From assembly GCA_900491605.1 (NCBI GenBank), contig UESW01004075.1, positions 227,181-291,180 of the forward strand: a DNA stretch of 64,000 nt. Reading direction: 5' to 3'. Shown piece after piece: positions 44,856 through 55,216 of this stretch. A program made the translations under genes and the position numbers. The notes beneath the pieces are model-generated. The model was not told the DNA's origin. It did not search any database and was given only the letters and a program-made list of their open reading frames with translations. Every line of letters starts with the position of its first letter. The stretch's first letter is position 1. This DNA comes from Calamus simplicifolius. Taxonomy: Eukaryota > Streptophyta > Magnoliopsida > Arecales > Arecaceae.

Positions 44856-46370
44856 ATGAGGGGCAGAGGTAGATCTACCGACGACAGTTTGGGTGAGCAG
44901 AGACGTAGTTTGGATCCTGCGAGATCAGATCACATGAGCGTCGGAGATGGAGAGTTTGGATCTCCAGCAGAGGCGCAGCCTTCGATCTCTGCACCAGTAT
45001 TACCATCCAGCCGATCGGCACAGACCTCCGAGAGTTCTTCTGCGATCGGCGGCCGCACTGTACTTAGACTTGATGCTCAGGGGATGTAAGTATATACTAA
45101 TTAAAAATATTTTATTTATGTTTTTAAGTCATTTATTTATAAACTTACATTTTTTTAACAGATTCATTGAGCAGCATCATGTCTCCAGCCACATCAGCGC
45201 CGTTTTTCAGAGGCGTGCAGATCCCAGTGGCTACGATTGGCGCCACGTATCGCCAGCCATGAGGGAGTTTTATTTTTCTGAGTTTCAGGTAAACTTATTA
45301 AATACAATTTATCAGTGATATATAATTATTTAAAGTTAATAAATTCAGAAACTAACTGTTTATTTTAATGCAGAAAAAGTTTACGTGGGATGCTGCCACC
45401 CATGATGCCATTAGGGCAGCATGGGAGGCTCTGACGCGACACCGATACTCCGACATGCTTCATCGTTGGAGGTCATCGGGTCAGCGTCCTGCGCACGTAC
45501 CAAAGGGTATTTGGCATGAGTGGCAGCAGGCCTGGGAGTCCGATGGCTGGCGCAGGAGGTCCGCATCAGCCAGCACGAACCGCCGATCTGAGAAGGGCGG
45601 TCCTGGCACGGGTCTCTCCCGTCATACTTCGGGCTCGATTTCGATTCAGGAGCACAGACGGCGTATGGTAAGAAAACATAAATATTTTAATTACTATTTT
45701 AGTTATTTACAAATATTTGTATTAATATCATTTTTTTATTGTTATAGACTGACCAGGAGGGCGGAGATCCTGGTGAGTTCCGTCTATTCAGGGCGACACA
45801 CACCAGTAGGGACGGCTCCTGGGTCGACACGCGATCACGGGAGGTTGCGGTAAGAAATTAGATTTATGTAGTATCTGTTTAATTTCTAAAATTTTATTTC
45901 GAGAAATTTATTAACTCATTTATTGTTGATTTCATAATTTCAAGACACGAGTCGAGGAGCTTCGCTCCCAGGCATCGCAGGTCGACTCTACTGATGGGGA
46001 GACGCCCATCGAACTCTCAGCAGAGGAGAGTCGACGTGTGTTTTTGGAGGCTGTTGGTGCCCAGCCACGAGACCGCAGGGTCTATGGTATGGGCACTAGA
46101 GCTTCTACATTTTTTCCCCATCAGGCCTCCAGCTCGCGAGTTCCTGCTGATCTTCCTCCCGAGCGTTTACAGGAGCTTCGCAGATCTATTGCAGAGGAGG
46201 TTCGGCAGGAGGTCGAGCAGGATTTTGAGGATCGTATGCGAGGCCGGGATCAGGAGGTTGCAGACATGCGAGATGAGATGCATTATTTGCGGGATATGGT
46301 TAGCCGCTTGTCGCAGAGTCTTCAGCCTCCACAGCCTCCACAGCCTCCACGTGATCGTTCAGATTCTTGA
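44856..46370 (+). CDS. TNPA-like protein (plant transposase Ptta/En/Spm type), five exons, 392 aa predicted
   Basis: Exons 44856-45085, 45162-45288, 45374-45667, 45748-45849 and 45945-46370 join with GT-AG introns and consistent phases, giving 1,179 nt and no internal stop. The start ATG follows a TTTTCAG acceptor-like site, so an upstream leader may be spliced on. After a Ser-rich N-terminus come FIEQHHVSSHISAVFQRRAD, KKFTWDAATHDAIRAAWEAL and GIWHEWQQAWESDGW, then PGEFRLFRATHTSRDGSW, the core of the Transposase_24 family. The C-terminus is a predicted coiled coil (EELRRSIAEEVRQEVEQDF, MRDEMHYLRDMVSRL). TNPA-type proteins bind subterminal repeats and help cut the element. Confidence 0.85.
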
Positions 46371-46535
46371 TGTATTTTTTTTCTTTTTTTATGTTGTAAA
46401 AACTTCAAAATTTTAATATATAAATTATTTTTTTGAAATATATTATTGTTTGGATTGAGTGAAAAATATTTGTATCAATATTTAGATTTAGCAAATTGAA
46501 TACTCGTAATATTTAAAATAATTTTTTTAAAAATA
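46371..46535. other. 3' flank of the TNPA-like gene
   Basis: T-rich and AT-rich sequence with AATATATAAATTATT at about 46415, where polyadenylation could occur. Nothing else is seen. Confidence 0.4.
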
Positions 46536-47094
46536 TTAATTTTAAATATTGCGACGCAAATTATTGCGTCGCAATATTTAAAATAAAAATTTTTTAAAAA
46601 ATTATTATTAAATATTGCGACGCAATTTAGTGCGTCGCAATATTTAATAATAATTTTTTTAAAAATATTAATTTTAAATATTGCGACACAAATTATTGCG
46701 TCGCAATATTTAATAATAATTTTTTTAAAAAATTATTTTAAATATTGCGACGCAATAATTTGCGTCGCAATATTTAAATTAATATTTTTTAAAAAATTTT
46801 ATTTTAAATATTGCGACGCAATAATTTGCGTCGCAATATTTAATAATAATTTTTTTTCTAACTAAATTTATTTTTAAATTTAGCGATGCATTTGCATGCG
46901 TCGCAATATTGCGATGCAATGTGGCGTCGCAAGAGCGTCGCAGAGAGTCGCAATATTGCGACGCAATTGCGACGAAAGGGTATTGCGACGGACAGTTGAG
47001 CGACGCCCTTGTTGCGTCGCAATTGCATCGCAATATTATGTTTAGCGACGCAATTGCGACGCATTTGGCGTCGCAATATTTAAAATCTCTTGTA

Positions 47095-47097
<3 letters not shown>
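46536..47097. repeat. Right subterminal region of element C with palindrome array
   Basis: Five consecutive units of about 62-65 bp each contain a near-perfect palindrome such as AAATATTGCGACGCAA, 4 nt, TTGCGTCGCAATATTT (about 46550-46850). Denser GCGACGC/GCGTCGC words follow to the terminus TCTTGTAGTG. Confidence 0.88.
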
Positions 47098-47136
<39 letters not shown>

Positions 47137-47479
47137 CAGAGTTAACTAAAAAATTTAGTGGTCAATCATGCTTAAAAGGTAAATTTTATAATGCTTTTGA
47201 TTATTTATGAATGATGTCATAAATAATGATAGCTTTAAGGATATATGGGTATTGTATAAGAATATAAAGGTGTTATATAGTAGAGTTATATAATTGAAAT
47301 TGAAGATAGATAAAGAAAAGAAGAAGAAGAAGAAGAAGAAGAAGAAGAAGAAAAAACAGCAGCAGCTGCATTAGCTGAACCCATCTTGAAAAGGATGATG
47401 TCAGGTCCATTATTATCTATAAAAATATTGGCCCAATAGTTTCTGTTTGAAAGTCCTTGTTTCATGAGTGATGGCTTAC
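47098..47479. other. Spacer with TA and GAA microsatellites
   Basis: TA repeats at 47098-47134 abut the end of element C. A GAA run occupies about 47313-47353 and is followed by CAGCAGCAGC. No gene is seen. Confidence 0.6.
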
Positions 47480-47643
47480 AAAAATCTTAATACACTGTTT
47501 CGATGTAGAATGGTCTGTATTGAGTGTGATAATTTATCCGTACATAAGTTCGCGCACCGTAGTACAGAACCCATGAGCGGGCTTCTTGGCATGGGCCTAT
47601 CATGGGCGAGTCACTATACTCGATGGTATACAAAGACTTTTCT
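47480..47643. mobile_element. Small foldback MITE, copy 2 of 3
   Basis: The left end has AATACACTGTTTCGATGTAG. The right end, inverted, has ACTCGATGGTATACAAAGAC. It has the same build as 19797-19980 and 57171-57352, and its right end lies 18 bp from the TSD of element B. Confidence 0.5.
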
Positions 47644-47661
47644 ATGATGGCCCCTATTACA

Positions 47662-47670
47662 ATTAGTCTA
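47662..47670. repeat. 9-bp TSD of element B, left copy
   Basis: ATTAGTCTA directly precedes GGAAAAGTC... and recurs exactly at 57069-57077. Nine bp is the usual MULE duplication. Confidence 0.92.
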
Positions 47671-48115
47671 GGAAAAGTCTTTGTACACCGCCCCCGGTGC
47701 AGCAAGGCCTACGTTTGCTGCACCGCCTCTTCTGATTGGTCTACGTAGAGCCTACGTGGATGACGTGCCGGGCGGTATGGCCCTGCTACGATGTAACGTT
47801 CTAAACGTGACGGCCATTTAAAGCGCTTCGCTTTTTTTTAAAATTAGCGTTCAGACGAAAATGCCCTTTCCCTCCATTCTATCGCTATTTTACATTGGAT
47901 ATCATATGTGCAAGAAAAACTCTTTCTTCCCCCTCGCTCTGGCTTTCGGCACGATCCTACGCCCTCGCTCTGGCTTTCGGCACGATCCTACGCCTCTCTC
48001 TGAGAGTCCGGTCGAAAGAAAATATTTCAGCTTCGAGGCTAGAATACATGGCTACTGGAGTCTTTGTACAAAAACTTTTGGAGGAAATGTCATCCGCAGC
48101 ACGAAACATTCTTTC
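47671..48115. repeat. Left TIR of element B
   Basis: It pairs with 56625-57068 inverted, with the first 43 bases identical. A hairpin of GGTGCAGC and GCTGCACC lies near 47696-47725, and a duplicated GCTCTGGCTTTCGGCACGAT motif near 47936-47990. The ORF at 47861-48187 is repeat sequence; a role as a first exon cannot be excluded. Confidence 0.9.
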
Positions 48116-48139
48116 GTTATGAGGTTGTTGTGGTTTATG

Positions 48140-48460
48140 AGCTTGACGATAGGGTTTTCAACTAGGGTGTCGTGGGTTTTCAACTAATGCTTTGTCTTAA
48201 CGTTTTGAACTATGGTGTCGTGGGTTTAGAACTAGGGTGTCATGGGTTTTTCTGCAAGGGTGTCATGGGTTTTGAACTAATGCTGTTTGTCTTAACGTTT
48301 TGAACTACGTGGGTTTTGAACTAGGGTGTCGTGGGTTTTGAACTAGGGTGTCATAGGTTTTGAACTAATGCTTTGTCTTAACGTTTTGAACTAGGGTGTC
48401 GTAGGTTTTGAACTAGGGTGTCATGGGTTTTGAACTAGGGTGTCGTGGGTTTCAACATGA
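48140..48460. repeat. Array of GGGTGTCGTGGGTTTTGAAC units in element B
   Basis: About a dozen 22-24 bp units are interspersed with a TAATGCTTTGTCTTAACGTT spacer. The consensus is the one seen in element A (25126-26093). Confidence 0.88.
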
Positions 48461-48549
48461 TAAGAGCGAATGGCAGCAAACACCCCAAGAGGAATTCGTC
48501 CCCCTCATGAATAGAAACCATTAATGAAGAGAGTGTGGGGAAGCCAAAT

Positions 48550-49585
48550 ACTGCGACACCCTAGTACCAATGCTGCGATACCCGTGCTTAAAACTGACCC
48601 ACGACACCCCTGTGGAATTCGGCCGAAAATCCTTCACGACACCCCAGCTGAAACCTCACGACACCCTAGCTTTAAGGTGACGACACCCGTGCTTAAAATT
48701 GACCACGGAGAGAATCCCAGCGACACTCCTGCTCGAATTTGACCGAAAATCCTTTGCGACACCCCAGTTGAAATCTCACGACACCCTAGCTTTAAGGCGA
48801 TGACACTTGTTCTTACATATGACCACGGAGAGAATCCCAGTGACACTCTGGTGGAATTCGGCCGACACCCCAGTTGAAATCTCACGACACCCTAGCTTTA
48901 AGGCGACGACACCCGTGCTTAAAACTGATCACGGAGAGAATCCCTGCGACACCCCATGGTGGAATTCGGCCGACAATCATTCGCGACACCCCTATTGAAA
49001 TCTCACGATACCCTAGCTTTAAGGCGACGACACCCGTGCTTAAAACTAACCATGGAGAGAATCCCCGCGACACCCTAGTTCGAATTTGGCCGAAAATCCT
49101 TTGCGACACCCCAGTTGAAATCTCACGACACCCTAGCTCTAAGGCGACGACACCCGTGCTTAAAACTGACCACGGAGAGAATCCCAGCGACACCCCTGGT
49201 GGAATTCGGCCGTTCAAATTCGGCCAAAAATCCTTCGCGACACCCCAATTAAAATCTCACGACATCCTAGCTTTAAGGCGATGACACCCGTGCTTAAAAC
49301 TGACCACGGAGAGAATCCCGCGACACCCTAGTTCGAATTCGGCCAAAAATCCTTCACGACACCCCAGTTGAAATCTCATGACACCCTAGCTCTAAGGTGA
49401 TGACACCCGTGCTTAAAACTAACCACGGAGAGAATCCCAGCGACACCCTAGTTTGAATTCAGCCGAAAATCCTTCGCGACACCCCAGTTGAAATCTCATG
49501 ATACCCTAGCTTTAAGGCGACGACACCCATGCTTGAACAAGATGGGAATTTTGACGTCATCCTAGTACTAATTCGATGACACCCT
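48550..49585. repeat. Array of about 120-bp units in element B
   Basis: Seven to eight units, each with GACCACGGAGAGAATCCCAG, CGACACCC, AATTCGGCCGAAAATCC and ACGACACCCTAGCTTTAAGG. Each unit carries GACACCC (complement GGGTGTC) about four times, so it appears to be a higher-order form of the short array. ORFs on both strands (48634-49284) are repeat translations. Confidence 0.9.
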
Positions 49586-49862
49586 AGTAACTCAGCTATG
49601 CCATCTTTTCGAGAAAAGTTGCAAAACGTGGGCAGTTCCTATGGGTTTGTGGGTCAGTGTGATGTGATCGTGGCGATCCTGGTGTCCTTTCATATTTCTC
49701 TGAGGTCGGTATAAACCCTAGAGGTCCTTCGTCTGTTGCTCGAGAAGCCATCCTTTTGCTTGAGAAGCCATCCTTCGTTTCTTGCTTAAGAAGCCACTGG
49801 TCTCCTAAATTTCTTCCATAGTTCTTTCTTCCATACACTTCATTCATGGAGATGAGTGCTTT
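49586..49862. other. Leader region before the Ulp1-like gene
   Basis: Non-repetitive sequence between the array and the first candidate exon. It may hold the promoter. No TATA box stands out. The minus ORF at 49596-49934 matches nothing known. Confidence 0.4.
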
Positions 49863-52565
49863 CGTTTGTGGATGAAGACCGCGAACAAGGAAGAACCAGA
49901 CGGAGAAAATGGCGGAATAATGCAAGGACATCATTCTTCATTCGAATGAGGATGCGGCTCCTTCAGGTATGTTTATCACTATATTAAAATACTATGACAT
50001 CCTCTCTTAAAATTTCATGATAAGTATGTCTTATGTCTTACCTCCTGTTTCAGTTGACATGAAAATTGTTCCAGTCCCCCCAGTGAAGGCTTCCCAGCTG
50101 TTTAAGAATAGTTGTAGGCCGGCCGTATACGTTTAGAAGGTTTGGAGGATGGGGTTCACTAGACGGCATACAAAACTTATTCGAAGGACCCCATTTGGTG
50201 CCTTCGTCGACATGCAGACGTTCACAGTCGATGGGCGACTGCTAGCAGACATCATAAGATGTCACAATGGAGGCGACGAGTTCATTTTCTGCGGATAGCC
50301 AGTTTTATTCAGTGTCGACGAAGTCGCACTCATTCTGGGTCTTCCAGCTCATGGGAAGAAGATCGACACGTCCAGCCAATTGTTCAACGGAAGGTTGTTC
50401 AGACGGTTTGGCCAGGGATTAGATCTTCGCCAAGAAGGTTTGGAGAAGTTAATATTTCAACTCCGATCATCTAAGGCACAGGAGGATGTCGAGGACACCA
50501 TCTGACTTTGGATCGCATACATGTTGGCCATGTTTTTGGCTCCAAAGTCTAATCAGAGATGTCTACGATATCTTATCCAGCACTTGGATGACTTAAGTCA
50601 ACTGGATAGCATCGACTGGGCTTCGGCATTGAAGGAGTTGATTGTTCTGGCTCTCCCAGAAATAGCTGCTTGCTTGCCTTTCGAGGAGCCGGTCCACTCA
50701 AAGAATGCAAAAAAAGTTAGGAGGTAGCCTACCCTGTTCGGATGCTCGGCAGCACTGGTGGTAAGGATTATTGAGACGCAGAAATAGTGTTCTTAGTATA
50801 ATTTCTTTGTTTATATTACATTATTTAATATCCAAAAAATATCATGTTCAGGCGTGGTTCCTCGAGCATACATCAATGCGAGCACCAGCACATCCTGATA
50901 AACTGCTCCGGCTATTGAAGTGGTATGACCACCAAATGAAGATCCAGTCGGTTCGGGTTGCCGACTTGTAGCCTCACGACTTGGTAAGCTAGTACATTGC
51001 TCCATTGCTCTGACCATATTTTTTAACTTAATGTGTCAATATGTTTACTTAATATTAATTTGTTATCATCTTGCGTTGCAGATGGAGGGAGCTATTGTAC
51101 CACTGTCAAAAGAGCATTGGCTTCTCACTCAGCAGAATGTAGCATCCCCTCAACCAACAGATAGCTGCGCCCCTCAACCAACGGATAGCTGCACAGGATG
51201 TGCCGAGTTGAGGACTGAATTCGAGTGCGTTAAGGATCAACTCGACGATGTCAGGCATAGGCTGTCCATTGCTGAGAGCCTCCTCAGTTTACTGCTCAGA
51301 AAGGAAAGTAATGCAAGAAATGAGAAGGACAAGTGAGACGGAAAACAGAGAAGGTGCATTCCCTGGAGTTGGTCCTCCGTGAGCCTGGTAATGGAAATAG
51401 TGAGGAGAAGAAGATGGAGGAGGACCATTCATCCGAGTGTCCAACTGAGATGAGGAATGCAAAAGCAGAGGAGAAGAGATTGAAGGGGGATTCACTGGAT
51501 GATAAAACAGAGTATGGGAATGAAAATAAAGAGGAGTCCAAATCCAATAATAAACTTGGCACCCCTGCATCAAAGGGTGATGATATGGACATAGAAATCG
51601 TTGGAGTGCCTTCGCTTGTTAGGAGGGTTAAAAAAGAGCCGAGGAAGCGTAAGGCATCCAAGGTCGTCGGAGATTGTTATGAGACAACCCGTCCTAAAAA
51701 GTCGGCGAAGACAGTTGGCACGTCAAAGCCCAACACAACGGTCAAGATGACCAAATTATTATTCAAAATTTTTTGAGCGAACAACTAACCGACGAGATCA
51801 TCTACACCAATATGTTTTCTGGCGTTGTAACAAGGAAAAATCTTCAAGATCTCATTAACAATGAAATGATAATAGATGATGTAAGTATATCAAGAAACCT
51901 GTTCTAGTTGTTGATTTTAGAATTATATTAATCGGTTTACATTGCATTGGCAGATAATTGATGCCGGCCAGGAGTTTCTGATGCGCAACTGGACAGAGCA
52001 TCCGGACCGATACCATAAGTGCATATTTGCATCAGTTTTTGTATCCACTCTATGTTTGACTTCTTCATCGCCTGCTCATGAACTCGCTGGTACATCAGGG
52101 GCCTCGATATTTGACATTGTATCCGATGAAGATAAGGATCAATTTCGGTTTCTTTTCACCATAATAAACTCCGATAACTCGCACTGGCATTTGGTTGCTG
52201 TCGACATGGAAAGAAAGGTATTCATGCACCTGAATTCAATGAAGCGCAACCCCAAGTACAAGGCCAATGCAAAGAAATGGCATACAATTCTTGGCCACAT
52301 ATTCCATATCTACTGCGATAAGAAGGAAGCGATTACTTGGCCGATGGAAGAGATTTCGGATTGCCCAAGCCAACCGACCGGATCGCTAGATTGCGGCCTA
52401 TACTGTCTGAGATACATGGAATGTCTTGCTCGATGAGACAATCCTGATATGAAGATGGATTTCACTGATGAGGAAGTCAGAGATTACCGGCGACACTTAG
52501 CTGCGACGATATTGAGAGAGGGCATGAACAAAAAGATCAGCGACATTGTCGAAAAATGTTCTTAA
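49863..52565 (+). pseudogene. Ulp1-like cysteine protease gene (C48 type) with an N-terminal DUF1985-like region, decayed
   Basis: Inferred exons end or start at 49966 (end), 50054-50760, 50852-50983, 51082-51880 and 51954-52565, all with GT-AG borders and consistent phases. Exon 2 has RRTPFGAFVDMQTF and PVLFSVDEVALILGLPAHG, resembling DUF1985-type regions of MULE Ulp1 proteins. Exon 4 has a coiled-coil-like stretch and a Lys-rich, charged linker (EPRKRKASK). Exon 5 is the protease: SHWHLVAVD with the His, FMHLNSM where Asp is usual, and SQPTGSLDCGLYCLRY with Gln and Cys. In-frame stops lie at 50134, 50296, 50503, 50725, 50969, 51334 and 52434, with a frameshift near 51340. Intact relatives would cleave SUMO-like tags. 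Confidence 0.85.
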
Positions 52566-52774
52566 TTTTTTAATTCTTCTTTGAATGAAAATTGAATGTA
52601 ATTTATTCATATTAACACTGATTCAGATTTAATGTAAATGCCCAAATTTTATATTGAGAACAGGGGTGTCCTCGATTTATTCATATTTTTGCCTTTTCTA
52701 CTTCATGATTTCTTAAGTTTTCATATATGATGTCGTAAATTGAACACTACAGTGTCATAAATTGAGCACTAGGA
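52566..52774. other. 3' flank of the Ulp1-like gene
   Basis: AT-rich sequence directly after the TAA at 52563-52565, leading into the next array. Nothing else is seen. Confidence 0.4.
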
Positions 52775-53875
52775 TGTCGAAGGATTTCGCCTTTCGGGTG
52801 TCACTGCGTTAGAGCTATGGAGTCGTTAGTCAAGAGCTGGGGTGTCGTCACGCTAAAAGCTTCGGTGTCGTCATGTGAGTACTGGGATGTCGAAGGATTT
52901 CACCTTTCGGGTGTCGCCGCGCTAGAGCTAGGGAGTCGTTAGCCAAGAGCTAGGGTGTCGTCACGCTAAAAGCTTCGGTGTCCTTTCGTGAGCACTGGGA
53001 TGTCGAAGGATTTCGCCTTTCAGGTGTCGCTGCGCTAGAGCTATGGAGTCGTTAGCCAAGAGCTGGGGTGTCGTCGCGCTCAAAGCTTCGGTGTCCTTTC
53101 GTGAGTACTGGGATGTCGAAGGATTTCGCCTTTCGGGTGTCGCCGCGCTAGAGCTATGGAGTCGTTAGCCAAGAGCTGGGGTGTCATCGCGCTAAAAGCT
53201 TCGGTATCATCGCGTGAGTACTGGGATGTCGAAGGATTTCACCTTTCGGGTGTCACCGCGCTAGAGCTAGGGAGTCGTTAGCCAAGAGCTGGGTGTCGTC
53301 GCGCTAAAAGTTTCGGCATCCTTTCGTGAGCATTGGGATGTCGAAGGATTTCACCTTTTGGGTGTCGCCGCGCTAGAGCTATGGAGTCGTTAGTCAAGAG
53401 CTGGGGTGTCATCGCGCTCAAAGCTTCGGTGTCCTTTCGTGAGTACTAGGATGTCGAAGGATTTCGCCTTTCGGATGTCGCCGTGCTAGAGCTATGGAGT
53501 CGTTAGCCAAGAGCTGGGGTGTCATCGCGCTAAAAGCTTCGGTATCGTCGCGTGAGTACTGGGATGTCGAAGGATTTCGCCTTTTGGGTGTCGCTGCACT
53601 AGAGCTAGAGAGTCGTTAGCCAAGAGCTGGGGTGTCGTCACGCTAAAAGCTTTGGTGTCCTTTCGTGAGCACTAGGATGTCGAAGGATTTCACCTTTCGG
53701 GTGTCGCCGCGCTAGAGCTATGGAGTCGTTAGCCAAGAGGTGGGGTGTCGTCGCGCTCAAAGCTTCGGTGTCTTTTCGTGAGTACTGAGATGTCGAAGGA
53801 TTTCGCTTTTGGGTGTCGCCGCGCTAGAGCTATGGAGTCGTTAGCCAAGAGCTGGGGTGTCGTCGCGCTAAAGGC
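52775..53875. repeat. Array of about 113-bp units in element B
   Basis: About ten units, each with GGATGTCGAAGGATTTCGCC, TTTCGGGTGTCGCCGCGCTA, GAGTCGTTAGCCAAGAGCTG and a GGGTGTCGTCGCGCTAAAAG step. GTGTCG or TGTCG recurs four to five times per unit. The unit differs from that of 48550-49585, but the core word is the same. Confidence 0.92.
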
Positions 53876-54239
53876 ACTTCATTTGACTGAAATAGACACC
53901 CTAGTTTGAAAGCACTTCATTTGTGACCAAGTCACCCTAGTTAGAAAGTTACGACACCCATGTTTTATATATGCTCCTGTATAAGTTGACTCAATACATA
54001 AGCATCAAATTCGTCCATCAAAGATTCGGAAGGTGGTACAATTCTTTCCTTGTCTCTCCGGTATTAATTGACTGTAAACAAGTCTGCTTGTTTCTTGAAG
54101 CAGCTCTTTCCTTGACCATATTTTTCCTTGATCTTTTTGACTTCTTCTCAACTCCACTCTTTAATATGTTCTCTCTTGGGCGACCTTTCGTCCTAATTTG
54201 TTCAGGATCTTGAATTACAAGCTTGTACCTGGTTTAGCT
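53876..54239. other. Non-coding stretch of element B
   Basis: Several GACACCC words at 53890-53960, then unique sequence. The ORF at 53971-54213 is not recognisable. On minus it may cover the 3' end of the FAR1-like gene. Confidence 0.4.
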
Positions 54240-55006
54240 GCGCAGTTGGCATCCACGGCAATTTTGAATATCCATCACTACATTAAATGCATCTTCAGAC
54301 ATGGAGGCTATCTCTGCGAGCTTCATCATCGATGACTCAGCAAACTATATCTACAATCATTAACATAATATTAATGAAAACATATATTAAGACATTTCAA
54401 TTAAAAAATTATCACTGCGTACCGTGATTTTCATGTGCTTTTATCATAACCTTCAGTATTGCAGTCGAATTCGTCGAATTGTTATTTCATATCCTTGCAC
54501 TATCTCTTCAAGAAGTATTTATCTGGTAAATGAAATACGTCACTTTGATGAAGAACCAACAAGGCATGCCTATACAGGTACCCCTTGAACTGAAAGGATC
54601 GGCGCTGGCATTGGACATCCTCAATATTTCTATCGTATGACACGATATAATCTTTGATCATCTCCTTGCCGAATCCATCGACTTCAATCCTTTCGTACGA
54701 CTTTACAGAATATACACAACAGTTGCCAGCTTCCTTGATCAATTTAGTATTTGATGCAGCCATTTCAAGGATCTCATTCTGAAATTTTTTGAAAATGCGC
54801 CTTGTATACCTTCCTGCAGCTTGTCTCTCAAAAGGTGATGATGTCTTTAGGAAAGCAATTGTTTGCAATGTCCTATTATCTTCCTCATTTTTAGCCTCAT
54901 ATCTTTTTTCCAAGGCATCTTCGTACTTACCTATGAACTCCGTTAGTATAGTCTTCGAATTTATAAACCCATCAAAGAAGTGATTTATGCACGGGTATCG
55001 AAGCAT
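54240..55006 (-). pseudogene. C-terminal part of a FAR1/FHY3-like (MULE-type) transposase
   Basis: On minus, 55006-54500 reads NHFFDGFINSKTILTEFIGK, YEDALEKRYEAKNEEDNRT, then SPFERQAAGRYTRRIFKKFQ and the SWIM-type zinc segment DVQCQRRSFQFKGYLYRHAL. Two of its three expected Cys are Arg and Tyr. PDKYFLKR follows, then TAG where Trp is usual. A further piece near 54360-54250 reads FAESSMMKLAEIASMSEDAF, as in FAR1 C-termini. The FAR1 DNA-binding and MULE DDE domains are absent; upstream sequence passes straight into a GTGTCGCAG repeat. It lies tail to tail with the Ulp1-like gene. Confidence 0.87.
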
Positions 55007-55216
55007 TGGTACTAGGGTGTCGCAGTATTTGGCTTCTCCATACTCTCTTCATTCTTTATTAATGGTTTTTGTTCATGAGGGAGGCGAATTCCTCCTGGGT
55101 GTTTGCTACCATTCGCTCTTATCTTGTTGAAACCCATGGCACCCTAGTTCAAAACCCATTCGTTTCCTTTGACCGCCCACTGAGATGGTGGCACTTGGCG
55201 AGTTTCCACGATAGGG
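55007..55216. other. Junction between the FAR1-like fragment and the unknown ORF
   Basis: It starts with a GGGTGTCGCAG word and includes GAAACCCATGGCACCCTAGT, a variant of the short repeat. No coding motif is seen. Confidence 0.35.

Larger units (their letters stand above)
39289..47097 (+). mobile_element. Element C: CACTA (En/Spm) transposon, non-autonomous
   Basis: It starts CACTACAAGA and ends TCTTGTAGTG, giving 10 bp of perfect TIR with weaker similarity to about 26 bp. Only TA is shared by both flanks. The right flank is a TA microsatellite, so a 3-bp TSD cannot be confirmed. Both ends carry many GCGACGC subterminal repeats in both orientations, as CACTA elements do for TNPA binding. 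Inside are an 87-bp array, a leader-like exon, a hairpin minisatellite, a DUF4216 exon of a TNP2-like transposase and an intact TNPA-like gene. The catalytic part of TNP2 is missing. Confidence 0.9.

Noticed and set aside
47098..47100. A 3-bp TSD for CACTA element C
   Set aside because: The left flank is ATA and the right flank TAT within a TA microsatellite. Only TA matches, so a 3-bp duplication is not shown.
47861..48187. Conserved gene in the TIRs of element B (mirrored ORFs at 47861-48187 and 56551-56845)
   Set aside because: Similarity follows the inverted repeat at DNA level, frames differ in length and end in arrays, and no domain is seen. A first-exon role remains possible but unsupported.
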